Source of the DNA: CAYHVK01 sp964360255
GTDB taxonomy: Bacteria; Bdellovibrionota; Bdellovibrionia; Bdellovibrionales; UBA1609
DNA: 64,000 nucleotides
Assembly (NCBI GenBank): GCA_964360255.1
Contig: CAYHVK010000009.1
Coordinates: forward strand, 92,847-156,846
Direction: 5' to 3'
Positions 8,814-17,500 of this stretch are shown piece by piece; positions within the stretch are counted from its first letter, which is position 1, and each line of letters starts with the position of its first letter. The notes beneath the pieces are model-generated. The model had not been told where the DNA came from. It saw only the letters and a program-made list of their open reading frames with translations, and searched no databases. The translations under genes and the position numbers were made by a program.

Positions 8814-8828
8814 ACTATTCTAAATAGT
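8814..8828. promoter_or_regulatory. Small palindrome upstream of the barrel-like gene
   Basis: ACTATT-CTA-AATAGT is a perfect six-base palindrome with a three-base centre, 33 bases upstream of the start codon of the gene at 8780. An operator is possible; no regulator is known. Confidence 0.3.
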
Positions 8829-8858
8829 CGAGAGTTCGTCAAAAACTTTACAGAAAGG

Positions 8859-9956
8859 TTAATTGAGCTGAAGCACTGTGACTTCGGCGGGAATGGCAAA
8901 GCGATTCACCGGGCCCCAATAGCCGGTGCCTTGATTGACGTAAATCCAATGATTTCCTTCTTGGTGGAGGCCAGCGTAATACTTATGGGCCAAACCAATA
9001 AATAAACTAAACGGGAAAAATTGCCCGGCGTGAGTGTGACCTGCCAAAAGCATATCAAAGCCCCCGGCCTTCGCCTCATCAAAAACATCAGGGCGATGAG
9101 CGAGTAAAAGTTTGAAGTCGGTGTTCTGATTTGTTCTCGCCGCTTTTTGAATATCAGGAGCATGTCCCGGCAAAGTATGGGTGCCCATTGGATCAGTGAC
9201 TCCGGCCACTAATATTTTTGCCGAACCTACAGCGATCACTTCATTTTCATTAATCAAAGGTTTAATGCCCAGTTTTCTAACGGCTTCGATAAGACTCGCG
9301 GGTTGCCAATAGTACTCATGATTGCCAGTGACATAAAAAACACCGTACTTCGCTTTTAAATTTTTTAACGGTTCAAGATGGGGGGCCACTGACTCTGTTG
9401 GACCATCAATAAGGTCACCAGTTATAACGATAATATCTGCATGGACCGCATTGGCACGATCAACTACGCTCTGAGTATAGTTTGCACGAATCGTCGGGCC
9501 CACATGCAAGTCACTGATTTGTACAATTTTAAAACCTTGCAGAGCGCTGTTCATTCCTGCTTTAGAGATGTGCACATCTTTAATGGTGGGGCCAATTCGG
9601 GCTTGAAAGAGTCCTGCTATCGCTACGAGAGTTGAGAGGCCTAAAACTGTCAGTGCTATGTTTTGTGAAATCTGCTCTTGGCGAAAAACTCCATAAATTA
9701 AATCAACAGGCAGAGAGAAAATCAAGAAAGTGGTGAGAAGGCCCATGAATATAAAAGAAATCCAAGAGTAGGTTTGAAACCAAGGTCTATCGAAAACTTC
9801 TGGTTTTGAGCGAAGAACGAAGAGATTCGAAATACTTAAAACTAGAAATGCAGCCATTATAAAAATGGCAAGAAACTGGTGCATGGGCCAAAGTTGTGTT
9901 GCTTTAAAACTAAGATATAAGAAGAAGAACGCAAGAATTAAATAAAATCGTTTCAT
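8859..9956 (-). CDS. Membrane-bound metallophosphoesterase (YkuE/YaeI type)
   Basis: The 365-residue protein has about four N-terminal membrane segments (to residue ~130) and then a calcineurin-like phosphoesterase domain. The metal-binding motifs are intact: I-S-D-L-H near 150, I-T-G-D-L-I-D-G, G-N-H-E-Y-Y, and L-L-A-G-H-T-H-A-G-Q. They hold two metal ions. Relatives act on lipid or small phosphoester substrates at the membrane (YaeI/YkuE type); the substrate here is not known. Its ATG overlaps the TGA of the upstream rhomboid gene by one base (TGATG), so the two are almost certainly translated together. Confidence 0.88.
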   Translation of the reverse strand: MKRFYLILAFFFLYLSFKATQLWPMHQFLAIFIMAAFLVLSISNLFVLRSKPEVFDRPWFQTYSWISFIFMGLLTTFLIFSLPVDLIYGVFRQEQISQNIALTVLGLSTLVAIAGLFQARIGPTIKDVHISKAGMNSALQGFKIVQISDLHVGPTIRANYTQSVVDRANAVHADIIVITGDLIDGPTESVAPHLEPLKNLKAKYGVFYVTGNHEYYWQPASLIEAVRKLGIKPLINENEVIAVGSAKILVAGVTDPMGTHTLPGHAPDIQKAARTNQNTDFKLLLAHRPDVFDEAKAGGFDMLLAGHTHAGQFFPFSLFIGLAHKYYAGLHQEGNHWIYVNQGTGYWGPVNRFAIPAEVTVLQLN

Positions 9957-10678
9957 CAGGCTTTCAGAGTCAAATCAATTTCAGATGGGGGCATGGGTTC
10001 GAGAGCAGAAGCGTCTTCATAAATATACTCTTTCACTTCTGCCGACAAAAACTTTTTTTGGTTGAGATAATAAAATGCAAGGGCACTGAAGACCCCAGTG
10101 CTGAAACCCAAGAGGTGACTGAGATAGCTGATTTGGGGTTTGTAAGCTTCAGGCGTAAAAAGCAGAACGGTCAATATGACCACGCGAGCCAACCGCCGTC
10201 GCAAATTCTCGCGACGATCAACAAGGGCGTAAAGAGTCAGCCAGGCGGCTCCCATCCAATAGACGACACCTGAAATTCCGAGAAGTGTTATCTGTGGTCC
10301 CAAAGTTTTAAGGACAATAAGATTTACTAAGCCGCCAATAAATACACCCACCACCGGAAAGAATAGATACCCGTAATGGGCCGTGAATAGATAAGTCATC
10401 GGAATAAAAAGAAGAGCATTGCTAAGAAAGTGACCCCAATCACCGTGCGCGAAAAGGGTGCTCCAGGCTCGCCAGTATTCATGCCGAGTGAAGACTTGTT
10501 CCGCTGTGGCTGAAAGCCACTTCTGTAGGCCAAAATAATCATTTAAATAGGTCGCCGATAGAACGAATAAAAAGAAGCTAAAGATATATGTAAAGTCGGC
10601 AGCGAAACTATTCGGTTTGCGAGTGAGCCAATTCTGTTTGATGATAATCGTGGGCCGCTGTGGCTCGGTAGCTTCCAT
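9956..10678 (-). CDS. Rhomboid-family intramembrane serine protease
   Basis: The 240-residue membrane protein shows the rhomboid core: W-R-A-W-S-T-L-F-A-H-G-D-W-G-H-F-L-S-N-A (with the H-x-x-x-N of TM2), the catalytic serine in G-I-S-G, and the partner histidine in S-Y-L-S-H-L-L-G-F. Rhomboids cut transmembrane segments of other proteins inside the bilayer. About six membrane segments lie between residues 28 and 205, with soluble tails on both ends. The coupling to the phosphoesterase gene suggests the two act on the same membrane process, but the substrate is unknown. Confidence 0.87.
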   Translation of the reverse strand: MEATEPQRPTIIIKQNWLTRKPNSFAADFTYIFSFFLFVLSATYLNDYFGLQKWLSATAEQVFTRHEYWRAWSTLFAHGDWGHFLSNALLFIPMTYLFTAHYGYLFFPVVGVFIGGLVNLIVLKTLGPQITLLGISGVVYWMGAAWLTLYALVDRRENLRRRLARVVILTVLLFTPEAYKPQISYLSHLLGFSTGVFSALAFYYLNQKKFLSAEVKEYIYEDASALEPMPPSEIDLTLKA

Positions 10679-10765
10679 GAACTTAATATGGGGCGATTTT
10701 TCTGGGTAGCAAGGTCAGGGCGCAGATTATTTTGGGCTCACCAGAAGTATATGATAAGATTCAGC

Positions 10766-11191
10766 TTATTTGTTAGATAACGAGCGACGCGAGTAAGCTT
10801 CGTAAAGGTCTTTAGAGGAGACTAAGCTTTTCGTATTACGGTCTAAGTTGTTATAGACATTAATGCACTCAGAAGTTGCTGGTTTATTAAGATCGTCGAG
10901 GTTCGTATTATCGCGATGACAAGCTTTTTCAATTTTATTGAAAAGAGAGGTATAAAGATTGGCTAAAGATTTTTGCTCTTTTTCAAAGCGAAGATCTAGT
11001 GCTTGCAGCTGTGACAACTTCTCTTGTTGCGAAAGGGTCATCACTTTAGTTTCAGGAGTCAATTCTGCACGAATTGATTTTAGAATGCGGGCCCGCTCAG
11101 CTTTGTAAGTGGTAACAGACATCGGTTTATATTCAGCGAATGAACTTATGCCGATGAGTAAAACCGTGAATGCAAAAATAATTCGGAACAT
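10766..11191 (-). CDS. Small secreted helical protein, unknown function
   Basis: The family is not recognised. The 141-residue product has a signal peptide (cleavage near A-E, residue 19-20). The mature part is mainly charged helix with heptad-like spacing (residues ~25-90) and two cysteines about 18 residues apart (A-C-H-R-D and S-E-C-I-N) that may form one disulfide. The gene stands alone; the 240 bases upstream hold a compact group of ATGAGAC repeats. Confidence 0.6.
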   Translation of the reverse strand: MFRIIFAFTVLLIGISSFAEYKPMSVTTYKAERARILKSIRAELTPETKVMTLSQQEKLSQLQALDLRFEKEQKSLANLYTSLFNKIEKACHRDNTNLDDLNKPATSECINVYNNLDRNTKSLVSSKDLYEAYSRRSLSNK

Positions 11192-11390
11192 AAAAACTCC
11201 CTTATAGAAACCTTACATCTATTATGTGCAAGGCGTGCCAGGGGATTTTGCGACTATTTTTTGATCAAATCGGTTTTGTCAGAAAAACAAACTTCAAATC
11301 TTCATGTGTAAATAGCTACTTACAGTGCCTATTTACAAAGTGGTCAAAACGACAAAAAAGGCGAGCGGGAGAAGTTTTAGTGAGAAGAGT

Positions 11391-11416
11391 GTCTCATAAT
11401 GAGACATGAGACTCAT
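11391..11416. promoter_or_regulatory. Cluster of three ATGAGAC motifs (overlapping palindromes)
   Basis: Within 26 bases the motif occurs once inverted (GTCTCAT, 11391-11397) and twice directly in tandem (11399-11405, 11406-11412). The first two form the palindrome GTCTCAT-A-ATGAGAC; the third continues as ATGAG-A-CTCAT. It lies 15 bases past the stop of the FAD gene and about 200 bases upstream of the small secreted protein gene, both on the minus strand. An operator for the latter is one reading; a processed 3' hairpin is another. No T-run follows. Confidence 0.4.
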
Positions 11417-11431
11417 TCAAGCTGCTCTCGA

Positions 11432-12901
11432 TTAATTTTTCTTTTTTATAAAGTCACCGCAATCAGGGCGCATACCTGTGAACTTCGGCGGTGACGGAGC
11501 TTTAAAGATGGAGGCTCCGAGCTCGCCAAATTTTATTTTTTGGCTTTTCGGTACAAAAAATAAGCCGATGCTTAAAATCTTATAAATAAGCCGCGAAGCG
11601 GGACTGTCACTGGTGACTGAGCTTTGCAGAATTGACGGGTTGGGTTTCGATCGTGTCTTAAGCCACCACTTAATCATCTCTTGAAAATAAAGAGATCCTT
11701 GAATCGACCATTTGGTGTTGGCCTTAATATTACTCTCTAAATTCTCTTGGGCTTTTTTAATTCCGTTCCATTTTTCTTTTTCAAATTGTGCCACCTGCCA
11801 AGCGTCGAGAATGGCCACGTTGACCCCATTCGCAGAAATAGGATCCGTGCTGCGAACCGCATCACCAATAATCGTGATGTTTCCGTGTACGACTTTTTCA
11901 GTTTGCTGAAGCTCTCCCGAGAAAATAGCGGGCTCTTTTAAGTTTTGAAGTGGCAAGTCGATAGCTTGAGCGATCACCCGTAAGAGAGGGCGATAGTCAT
12001 CGATTGTCTGCTCACTTAAAACTGTATTTTGCGGAAGAAGCAGCCCAATAGAGCCGCCGGTTTCTGCGGCTCCCACATAAGCGATCATTTTAGAGTCGCG
12101 ATCGAAAAATAAATGTAAGGCGCCTTTGCGGTAATTGTGTCCCTGAAGGCGGGGCCAATTAAAATCGGCGCTGAGATAAATTTGGCGTACATCATTTTCT
12201 ACATTGGTAAAATCAACGCCCAAAGCTGTTCGACTCGTGCTGCTTTTTCCGTCGGCAATGACGCCGAATTTAGAATAGTAGGTTTGAACATTTCCGTCAG
12301 GGCTTTGAGCGGTGACTTCAACGTCGTTGCCAACAGGCTTCAGGTAAGCTTTGCGACGGAATTGAACAGTTCCACCTTTGGCGCGGAAAGCCTTGAGTAA
12401 ACTCTTCTCTAGATCGCTAATCGAAATGGTTTTTCTAAACTGGCGATTGGTGATGCCTTCAATAAGATGCAAGTGATTGCGACTAATGCCTATCCGTCTC
12501 TGCGCTCCGGTCAAAGCGCCGTTGATGTCATAATCATAATGAAAAGAAATCGCCTCAAGTGGTGAGCCTTGCAGTTTCACACCAGATTTTTCAAGGAGGT
12601 CGACGGTGGTTTGTTCAAGGCCAATTGTGCGCGAACGAGTGCCGTGAGCAAATTTTGAAAATGTCGCCTGATGGGCTTCTTCATCAATCACGCCCGATTC
12701 GTGGCGCATTTCAAGAACGAGTAAGTCTTTCGGGTTTACGCCTGCATCAAGAAGAAAGAGGGCTGTCGATAAGCCTGATGGGCCGGCGCCTGCGATTATC
12801 CATTGGTACTGATGAGAAGCCCCATGGGCCGTCGATAGCAGCGTCGAAACAATCAACACTCCTAAAAAACGTGACAAAATAAGGCTAAAAAGGGCTTTCA
12901 T
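11432..12901 (-). CDS. Exported FAD-dependent oxidoreductase (monooxygenase-like)
   Basis: The 489-residue protein starts with a signal-like hydrophobic segment (cleavage near A-H-G-A), followed at once by a Rossmann FAD site (I-A-G-A-G-P-S-G-L-S) and, near residue 350, the second FAD motif I-G-D-A-V-R-S-T-D-P-I-S-A-N-G-V-N of the aromatic hydroxylase/geranylgeranyl-reductase group. The start at 12901 is preferred over an upstream in-frame codon because AGG precedes the ATG at the right distance and the signal peptide then begins the protein. The substrate cannot be told from sequence. An exported flavoprotein of this fold is unusual; the hydrophobic N-terminus could also be a membrane anchor. 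Confidence 0.78.
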   Translation of the reverse strand: MKALFSLILSRFLGVLIVSTLLSTAHGASHQYQWIIAGAGPSGLSTALFLLDAGVNPKDLLVLEMRHESGVIDEEAHQATFSKFAHGTRSRTIGLEQTTVDLLEKSGVKLQGSPLEAISFHYDYDINGALTGAQRRIGISRNHLHLIEGITNRQFRKTISISDLEKSLLKAFRAKGGTVQFRRKAYLKPVGNDVEVTAQSPDGNVQTYYSKFGVIADGKSSTSRTALGVDFTNVENDVRQIYLSADFNWPRLQGHNYRKGALHLFFDRDSKMIAYVGAAETGGSIGLLLPQNTVLSEQTIDDYRPLLRVIAQAIDLPLQNLKEPAIFSGELQQTEKVVHGNITIIGDAVRSTDPISANGVNVAILDAWQVAQFEKEKWNGIKKAQENLESNIKANTKWSIQGSLYFQEMIKWWLKTRSKPNPSILQSSVTSDSPASRLIYKILSIGLFFVPKSQKIKFGELGASIFKAPSPPKFTGMRPDCGDFIKKKN

Positions 12902-13010
12902 CTCGAACCTAGTTAATTTAATAATCTTAAGCAATAACAAACGCTTAGATAGCATATTCTATGCCATAAAAGCCATTGTCATTAGAGCTGAGTCCGAGTA
13001 CTTGTTAGAA

Positions 13011-13670
13011 GTGCGCATTCTACTCACTCTCTTATTTTTGGTAGGTCTGACTTCAATGGCTTCGGCGCAGTCGAAGACGGTGCCAGTTATTAGTTCAGAA
13101 CAACTCCAAGTCGGAAACCAATGGATCTGGAATTATTACGAACAAGGCGAGTGCGGTAAATTCTATTCGTCAGAACGTTACACGGTTGTGGTGCGAAATC
13201 GTGATTGGGTCACCATCGATTTGTGGACGCAAGTGGCAACTGCCACTGTCTATACTCCCAGTGCACGCTTTGTTATTAATTTACAAGATTGTTGGTCGGC
13301 TTTCAGTGGCCCACGCAAAAAAGAATTTCAAATAACCGTGCATGCTTTCGAGAAAAATAAGTGGAGTGTAGAAGGCTACAAAGTTTCGTCAACTGCCTTT
13401 GAAGAGAAGTTCAACTGCAATCCCTATATTTACGCACAAGGCGCGCCAGCTTTTGAAACTCTGTTCGCTACTGTCAAAAGCAAGTGGGGCGAGTGGCTGA
13501 CCTTTCAGCAGAAGCCAAAGGCTGTATCGCAGCTTCAGTCTTTTTATTTCTTCGATCACCCGGCTTTGCGTGGTATTGCCTACCAGAAGCGATTTAACCC
13601 ACTTTCACCCTATGAATTCGCCATGGAACTGTCTCATTTTGAGATGAAAAAAAATGCGCCCCGACCTTAA
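13011..13670 (+). CDS. Secreted protein of unknown function
   Basis: I do not recognise this protein of ~219 residues. It has a good signal peptide (R-I-L-L-T-L-L-F-L, cleavage at A-S-A-Q) and a mature part with five cysteines and many aromatic residues, and it looks folded and periplasmic or surface exposed. The start is uncertain: a GTG at 13011 gives the most typical signal peptide, and a TTG at 13002 is in frame. Neither has a strong ribosome-binding site. It is divergent from the FAD gene and 30 bases ahead of the Ig-like lipoprotein gene, so the two may be co-transcribed. Confidence 0.6.
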   Translation: MRILLTLLFLVGLTSMASAQSKTVPVISSEQLQVGNQWIWNYYEQGECGKFYSSERYTVVVRNRDWVTIDLWTQVATATVYTPSARFVINLQDCWSAFSGPRKKEFQITVHAFEKNKWSVEGYKVSSTAFEEKFNCNPYIYAQGAPAFETLFATVKSKWGEWLTFQQKPKAVSQLQSFYFFDHPALRGIAYQKRFNPLSPYEFAMELSHFEMKKNAPRP

Positions 13671-13700
13671 TCTAATCTCGTTTTGAGCCGATAAGTTGAC

Positions 13701-14489
13701 ATGACAAAAATCTACAAAATTGTAAGCGTTATTTTTATCGTTGGTCTGTCGCTCACAGCGTTTCAAAACTGTGGATCAGATTTTAACCCTGATGAATACA
13801 TCACAAACTCTTCATTGAGTGGTGGCGGCCTTAGCGTGCCAGCGGAAGTGGCCCCGATAATTACAAGTCAGTCTTCCAATGTAACAATTTCGGCAGGACA
13901 ATCGCTCTCTTTATCTGTCGGAACTCAAGGAACAAATCTCGTTTATACTTGGTACAGAAATGGTGGAGTGATTGCTGGGGCCAGTGGCCCGAGCTATTCA
14001 TTGGCAGCGGCTCAAATCGGCGATGCAGGTACTTATAGAGTAGATGTTTCTAACTCACTTGATACGAAATCAGCGACGATGGTGGTAACAGTGAATCCTC
14101 TTGTGCCACCAGTGACACAACCGGTTTTCACTCTACAACCAACAGCTTCGACGACAATGACCTTAGTTGTTGCGGGATCATTCCCAGCTATAAATATTTA
14201 TTGGAGTCCTGCGACTGTAACTTTAAGTGCGACAGCTAGCGGAACCGGTGTCACTTATCAATGGTATTTCGACGGAGCTAATATTCCTGGCGGGGCAGCT
14301 CCGACAGAAGTGGCACTGGCCGGTGCCACAGGAACTTCTATAACGGTGAATTCAACTCTCAATGGCGTTACTCGTGCAATCAATGATTTCTGCGGAAGAT
14401 ATCGTTTGGTGGCAACTAATAGTGCAGGAGCTGCGAGTTCAAGTATCGCGACGGTCACTTGTATTGCTGGCACGACTGTTTATCAGTAA
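13701..14489 (+). CDS. Lipoprotein with immunoglobulin-like domains
   Basis: The 262-residue product has a lipoprotein signal ending in A-F-Q-N-C-G (Cys24), a lipobox form common in Bdellovibrio. Residues ~50-130 form an Ig-like (I-set) domain: T-I-S-A-G-Q-S-L-S-L-S, Y-T-W-Y-R-N-G, then D-A-G-T-Y-R-V-D-V-S-N. A second, more divergent one (Y-Q-W-Y-F-D-G ... Y-R-L-V-A-T-N-S-A-G) ends the protein. Such domains usually mediate binding at the cell surface. Its stop overlaps by seven bases with the stop of the convergent gene at 14483. Confidence 0.75.
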   Translation: MTKIYKIVSVIFIVGLSLTAFQNCGSDFNPDEYITNSSLSGGGLSVPAEVAPIITSQSSNVTISAGQSLSLSVGTQGTNLVYTWYRNGGVIAGASGPSYSLAAAQIGDAGTYRVDVSNSLDTKSATMVVTVNPLVPPVTQPVFTLQPTASTTMTLVVAGSFPAINIYWSPATVTLSATASGTGVTYQWYFDGANIPGGAAPTEVALAGATGTSITVNSTLNGVTRAINDFCGRYRLVATNSAGAASSSIATVTCIAGTTVYQ

Positions 14490-15016
14490 GATTCCATTTT
14501 GCATTTTACTTTAGGTTTTGGTGAGCCCTTGGGTTGCGGTTCATCAGAAAGCTTTTTGAACTTTACTGATCCAACGGCACGAGTTGAATACGCCTTCAAT
14601 GTAAAGCGGTTAATGCCCGCTGTTTTAATGTAGAGATTTCTATTTTCTGGGCAACCAGGCTCATGAACGGCAACACGAATAAATCCCATTTGGTCATCAC
14701 CGCAGACAGACACTTTCTCTGGCAGATCATCTTCTGACTGAACGTAGAACCCAGTTTCATCATAATCAAAAGAGATCGTGGCTCTTGCAAAAATATTCGA
14801 AAATTTCCACGTGCCACGAATTGCATCTAGGCCTGTTTTGTTTTGCTGATCGACGATGGTTTGAACCATTCCGAAAATTTCAGGCTTCTGCGCCAATTCA
14901 GCGGGTGTGGCAACGCAAAGGGGGCTATTGTGGTCAGGTGCATTCCATTGTGCATTTGCAACTGTTCCGGCTGTTAAGGCCGCCACGATAAGCACGCATT
15001 TCGTGATTTTATTCAT
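14483..15016 (-). CDS. Secreted protein of unknown function
   Basis: The 177-residue protein has a clear signal peptide (cleavage at V-A-N-A-Q, residue ~22) and a strong GGAGG ribosome-binding site. The mature part carries five cysteines and ends in a Lys/Pro-rich tail. The middle reads like a small beta-sandwich (A-T-I-S-F-D-Y-D-E-T-G-F-Y-V-Q), and a periplasmic binding or structural role is possible. It matches no family I know. It is transcribed divergently from the next small secreted protein, with 145 bases between them. Confidence 0.6.
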   Translation of the reverse strand: MNKITKCVLIVAALTAGTVANAQWNAPDHNSPLCVATPAELAQKPEIFGMVQTIVDQQNKTGLDAIRGTWKFSNIFARATISFDYDETGFYVQSEDDLPEKVSVCGDDQMGFIRVAVHEPGCPENRNLYIKTAGINRFTLKAYSTRAVGSVKFKKLSDEPQPKGSPKPKVKCKMESY

Positions 15017-15161
15017 AATTTATCCTCCGCTAGTTATATGATTTTTCTTTTCGTTTTAAGGACTTAGCACGTAGATGCCGAGCGTCAAACACGATTCTGC
15101 CGACTTGTAAGGTTTATAGCCCAATAGTATTCAAACCCCACTAGATTCCAGAGGGGGAATT

Positions 15162-15686
15162 ATGATTTCAATAATACGTTTAGCTTTTGTTACAGCGAGT
15201 ATTTATTTCGTTTTTGTAGGTTCTGCTTTGGCGCAGTTCTGCAACACTCCAGCCGATATTGGAATGGCTTCCTATCAAGTTCAAAGTGTTACAACAGTTG
15301 AAGAGGGTAGCAAATTTGAATTGCAAGTGAACACGATCAGCTTGCGGTGCACAGAGAGTTACGGCTCATATCGCTGGCAACCTCATAATGCTTTAGATCC
15401 GGTGTCTCGACGTGCAATGGATGGCAGCGTTTACACGATTTCAGTTCTGAGTGCAGAAGCTCTTTTAACAACTGAAGTGTACGCGCCGATTCAAAGTCAG
15501 GTCATTGCCAATCAACAGTATCAAACTTTTGTTTATAAATTCACGACACGCGAAGTTTTCAACCACGCTCGTTTTGTGCGTCTCAGATTCTTCATGCGCT
15601 TCACAAATGAAATCAATCACGAGGGTAAGATCATTCGTCCTGCTCCGACAACTGGTAGCGAAACTTACATCGATATTCGGCGCTAA
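15162..15686 (+). CDS. Secreted protein of unknown function
   Basis: This 174-residue protein has a signal peptide (cleavage at A-L-A-Q-F) and a mature part dominated by beta-type sequence, with two cysteines (positions ~27 and ~66 of the precursor). A strong GAGGGGG ribosome-binding site precedes the ATG. The family is not recognised. Its TAA stop shares the tetranucleotide CTAA with the stop of the convergent gene at 15683. Confidence 0.6.
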   Translation: MISIIRLAFVTASIYFVFVGSALAQFCNTPADIGMASYQVQSVTTVEEGSKFELQVNTISLRCTESYGSYRWQPHNALDPVSRRAMDGSVYTISVLSAEALLTTEVYAPIQSQVIANQQYQTFVYKFTTREVFNHARFVRLRFFMRFTNEINHEGKIIRPAPTTGSETYIDIRR

Positions 15687-16315
15687 GAGCAGCCTTCGAT
15701 AAAGCCAACCTCAGGTTTCTTACCGCTTCGCAGTGAGGTGACGTTCCCTTTTTGATCAGTTTCAAAAATTATTTGCAGCTGATCGTTATAATCATAAATT
15801 AAGTAACTTTCTTCTGGGCCGCCGTAGGGATGGGGCTCGATTTTAATTTTACCATAAGCTTTTTTAACATCAGCAGTAGACGAGCCAAATTTAATTTTCT
15901 TATCAGTTTGAATATCTGGATTCTCAAAGTGCACATCAACGCGGGCAATTTTATTATTAATGATCATAAATCCCACTGTGCCGGGTTCACCATAAGGGTA
16001 GACATAAAAGCAGCTCGGCTCATCAGCATCAGGGCTATTAGAAGTCAGAGGCATTTTAATCGCCTCAGAGGCTTCTTTAATGGACATGCCGATTTTCACT
16101 GGCCCGTATCCGTCGGCGCGAAGTTCATAAATAGGTTGTTCGGGCGCATAGGTCGGGTTTTCAAGCTCCATCTCACCATCAGCAACGAGTTCTTTAATGG
16201 GCTCGTCACTCGAATTGTCAGTCAGTATTTGATATAGAACCGAACCAGCGAAGATGGCCACAATAAGAACGACAGCTATAATAATATGCTTTTTGCTCAT
16301 GAAGAAATCATTCAC
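15683..16315 (-). CDS. Membrane-anchored protein of unknown function
   Basis: A Lys-Lys plus hydrophobic segment at the N-terminus (residues ~7-30) acts as a signal anchor or signal peptide. The rest is soluble, acidic, and includes G-P-V-K-I-G-M-S-I-K-E-A near residue 75. That pattern is seen in small periplasmic domains that resemble the SmpA/BamE fold; the similarity is weak. A start five codons downstream (at 16300) would also give a normal anchor, and no ribosome-binding site decides between them. Confidence 0.55.
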   Translation of the reverse strand: MNDFFMSKKHIIIAVVLIVAIFAGSVLYQILTDNSSDEPIKELVADGEMELENPTYAPEQPIYELRADGYGPVKIGMSIKEASEAIKMPLTSNSPDADEPSCFYVYPYGEPGTVGFMIINNKIARVDVHFENPDIQTDKKIKFGSSTADVKKAYGKIKIEPHPYGGPEESYLIYDYNDQLQIIFETDQKGNVTSLRSGKKPEVGFIEGCS

Positions 16316-16343
16316 GAAAAGTTAGAAAAGTGCAATGCGGACT

Positions 16344-17396
16344 TTACAGCGGGGAAATTTGGAGCCCATTCTGAAAACAGTACTCTTTAGCAAGATTGCG
16401 CTGTGATCCGTGCACTATACCAGTACCATTTATAATAGTGCTTTTGCGCGCATTTACATCATCGCGGTATTGGGCTCGTACTGAGGTCAGGCGAATAGCC
16501 AGAAGTTTTTTAAGTTTCTGGGTCTCGTTAGTATTTGGATTCTGTTTGACGTATTGCTGGTAAAGATTCTTATGGGAGTCGTTAAAACCGCCGTTTTGCA
16601 CCACTACATCATATAAAAAGAGATAGGCGGTCAGGGTTTTAAAGCCAAAGTACTTAAAGTAACTTTCGGTGCTGAGGTGAAGGTGCAGGGCTTCACGAAA
16701 CTGATAATTTCTATATTCTGCGCTATTTGATAAAGCCTGAAGTTCTTTCTTCCAATCGGCTTTTACCACTTTATTGCTGAGAATGTTCTGGCGGGCCCAC
16801 GTTAGTGTTTTGGTCACGGCAGTTGTAGCCAGAGATTCAAATAAAGGTTCGTCATAATTTTCATCGAGTGGAGAGAGAGCTACGCTATCAGACGGAAAGA
16901 GTGGTTGGAATGCGGCTAATGCAAAAGAACTTATCGTTACAGGATTGGTCTTTGTCCATTCATCGAGCATAGCTGAAATTGAAGTCCAATGAGATGTCGA
17001 AAAGAAGGCCTGCATTTTCGATTTATGAGACTTATTCATAGTCGCTAATAATGGCTGGAGTGTACCCGAGCCTAAGTTTTGTTGCAAAAGCCCAAGGCTG
17101 AGTCCCTGACCGTCAGAGTCTCCGGCTATGGTTGTCCAGCTCTGACTGCCTTCAAAGCTTCCTGTCACATTGAGCGCGAGAGCAAAACTATTCTGAGTTG
17201 CGGCATTAAAAATAGTCGGCCAATTGATTTGCGAAAAATCTAATTTTGAGCAGATTTGTAATTGATCTGAAGGGTACTCTTCATCTGGTGTGCCATAAGC
17301 TTCAGGTGAGAAGTTTTCTCCGCAACCTAAAGTAAAGCTGAGTAGAAGAATTAAAAGCAATGCCGGCATAGTTTTGATAGATCGGATTATTTTCAT
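16344..17396 (-). CDS. Lipoprotein, possible lysozyme-superfamily hydrolase
   Basis: The 350-residue protein starts with a lipoprotein signal ending in F-T-L-G-C-G. Residues ~60-110 contain F-E-G-S followed by G-D-S-D-G-Q-G-L-S-L-G-L-L-Q-Q. The glutamate plus the D-G-x-G-[LI]-[ST]-x-G-[LI] pattern resembles chitosanase/lysozyme-fold enzymes, where the Glu is the general acid. This is a pattern match by eye, so a peptidoglycan or glucan hydrolase role is a hypothesis. The rest is helical, as that fold would predict. The start at 17396 is chosen because it begins the signal peptide; an in-frame codon lies 16 residues upstream. No clear ribosome-binding site is seen. Confidence 0.55.
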   Translation of the reverse strand: MKIIRSIKTMPALLLILLLSFTLGCGENFSPEAYGTPDEEYPSDQLQICSKLDFSQINWPTIFNAATQNSFALALNVTGSFEGSQSWTTIAGDSDGQGLSLGLLQQNLGSGTLQPLLATMNKSHKSKMQAFFSTSHWTSISAMLDEWTKTNPVTISSFALAAFQPLFPSDSVALSPLDENYDEPLFESLATTAVTKTLTWARQNILSNKVVKADWKKELQALSNSAEYRNYQFREALHLHLSTESYFKYFGFKTLTAYLFLYDVVVQNGGFNDSHKNLYQQYVKQNPNTNETQKLKKLLAIRLTSVRAQYRDDVNARKSTIINGTGIVHGSQRNLAKEYCFQNGLQISPL

Positions 17397-17500
17397 GCGA
17401 TCTGAATATGACGTAGAGCGATTCGCATTGGGTGATCGACCCATGTCTAGGAATGGGTCTAGAAAAACGTTTATGAAGTGTTACAAAAAATTAAAGCTGG

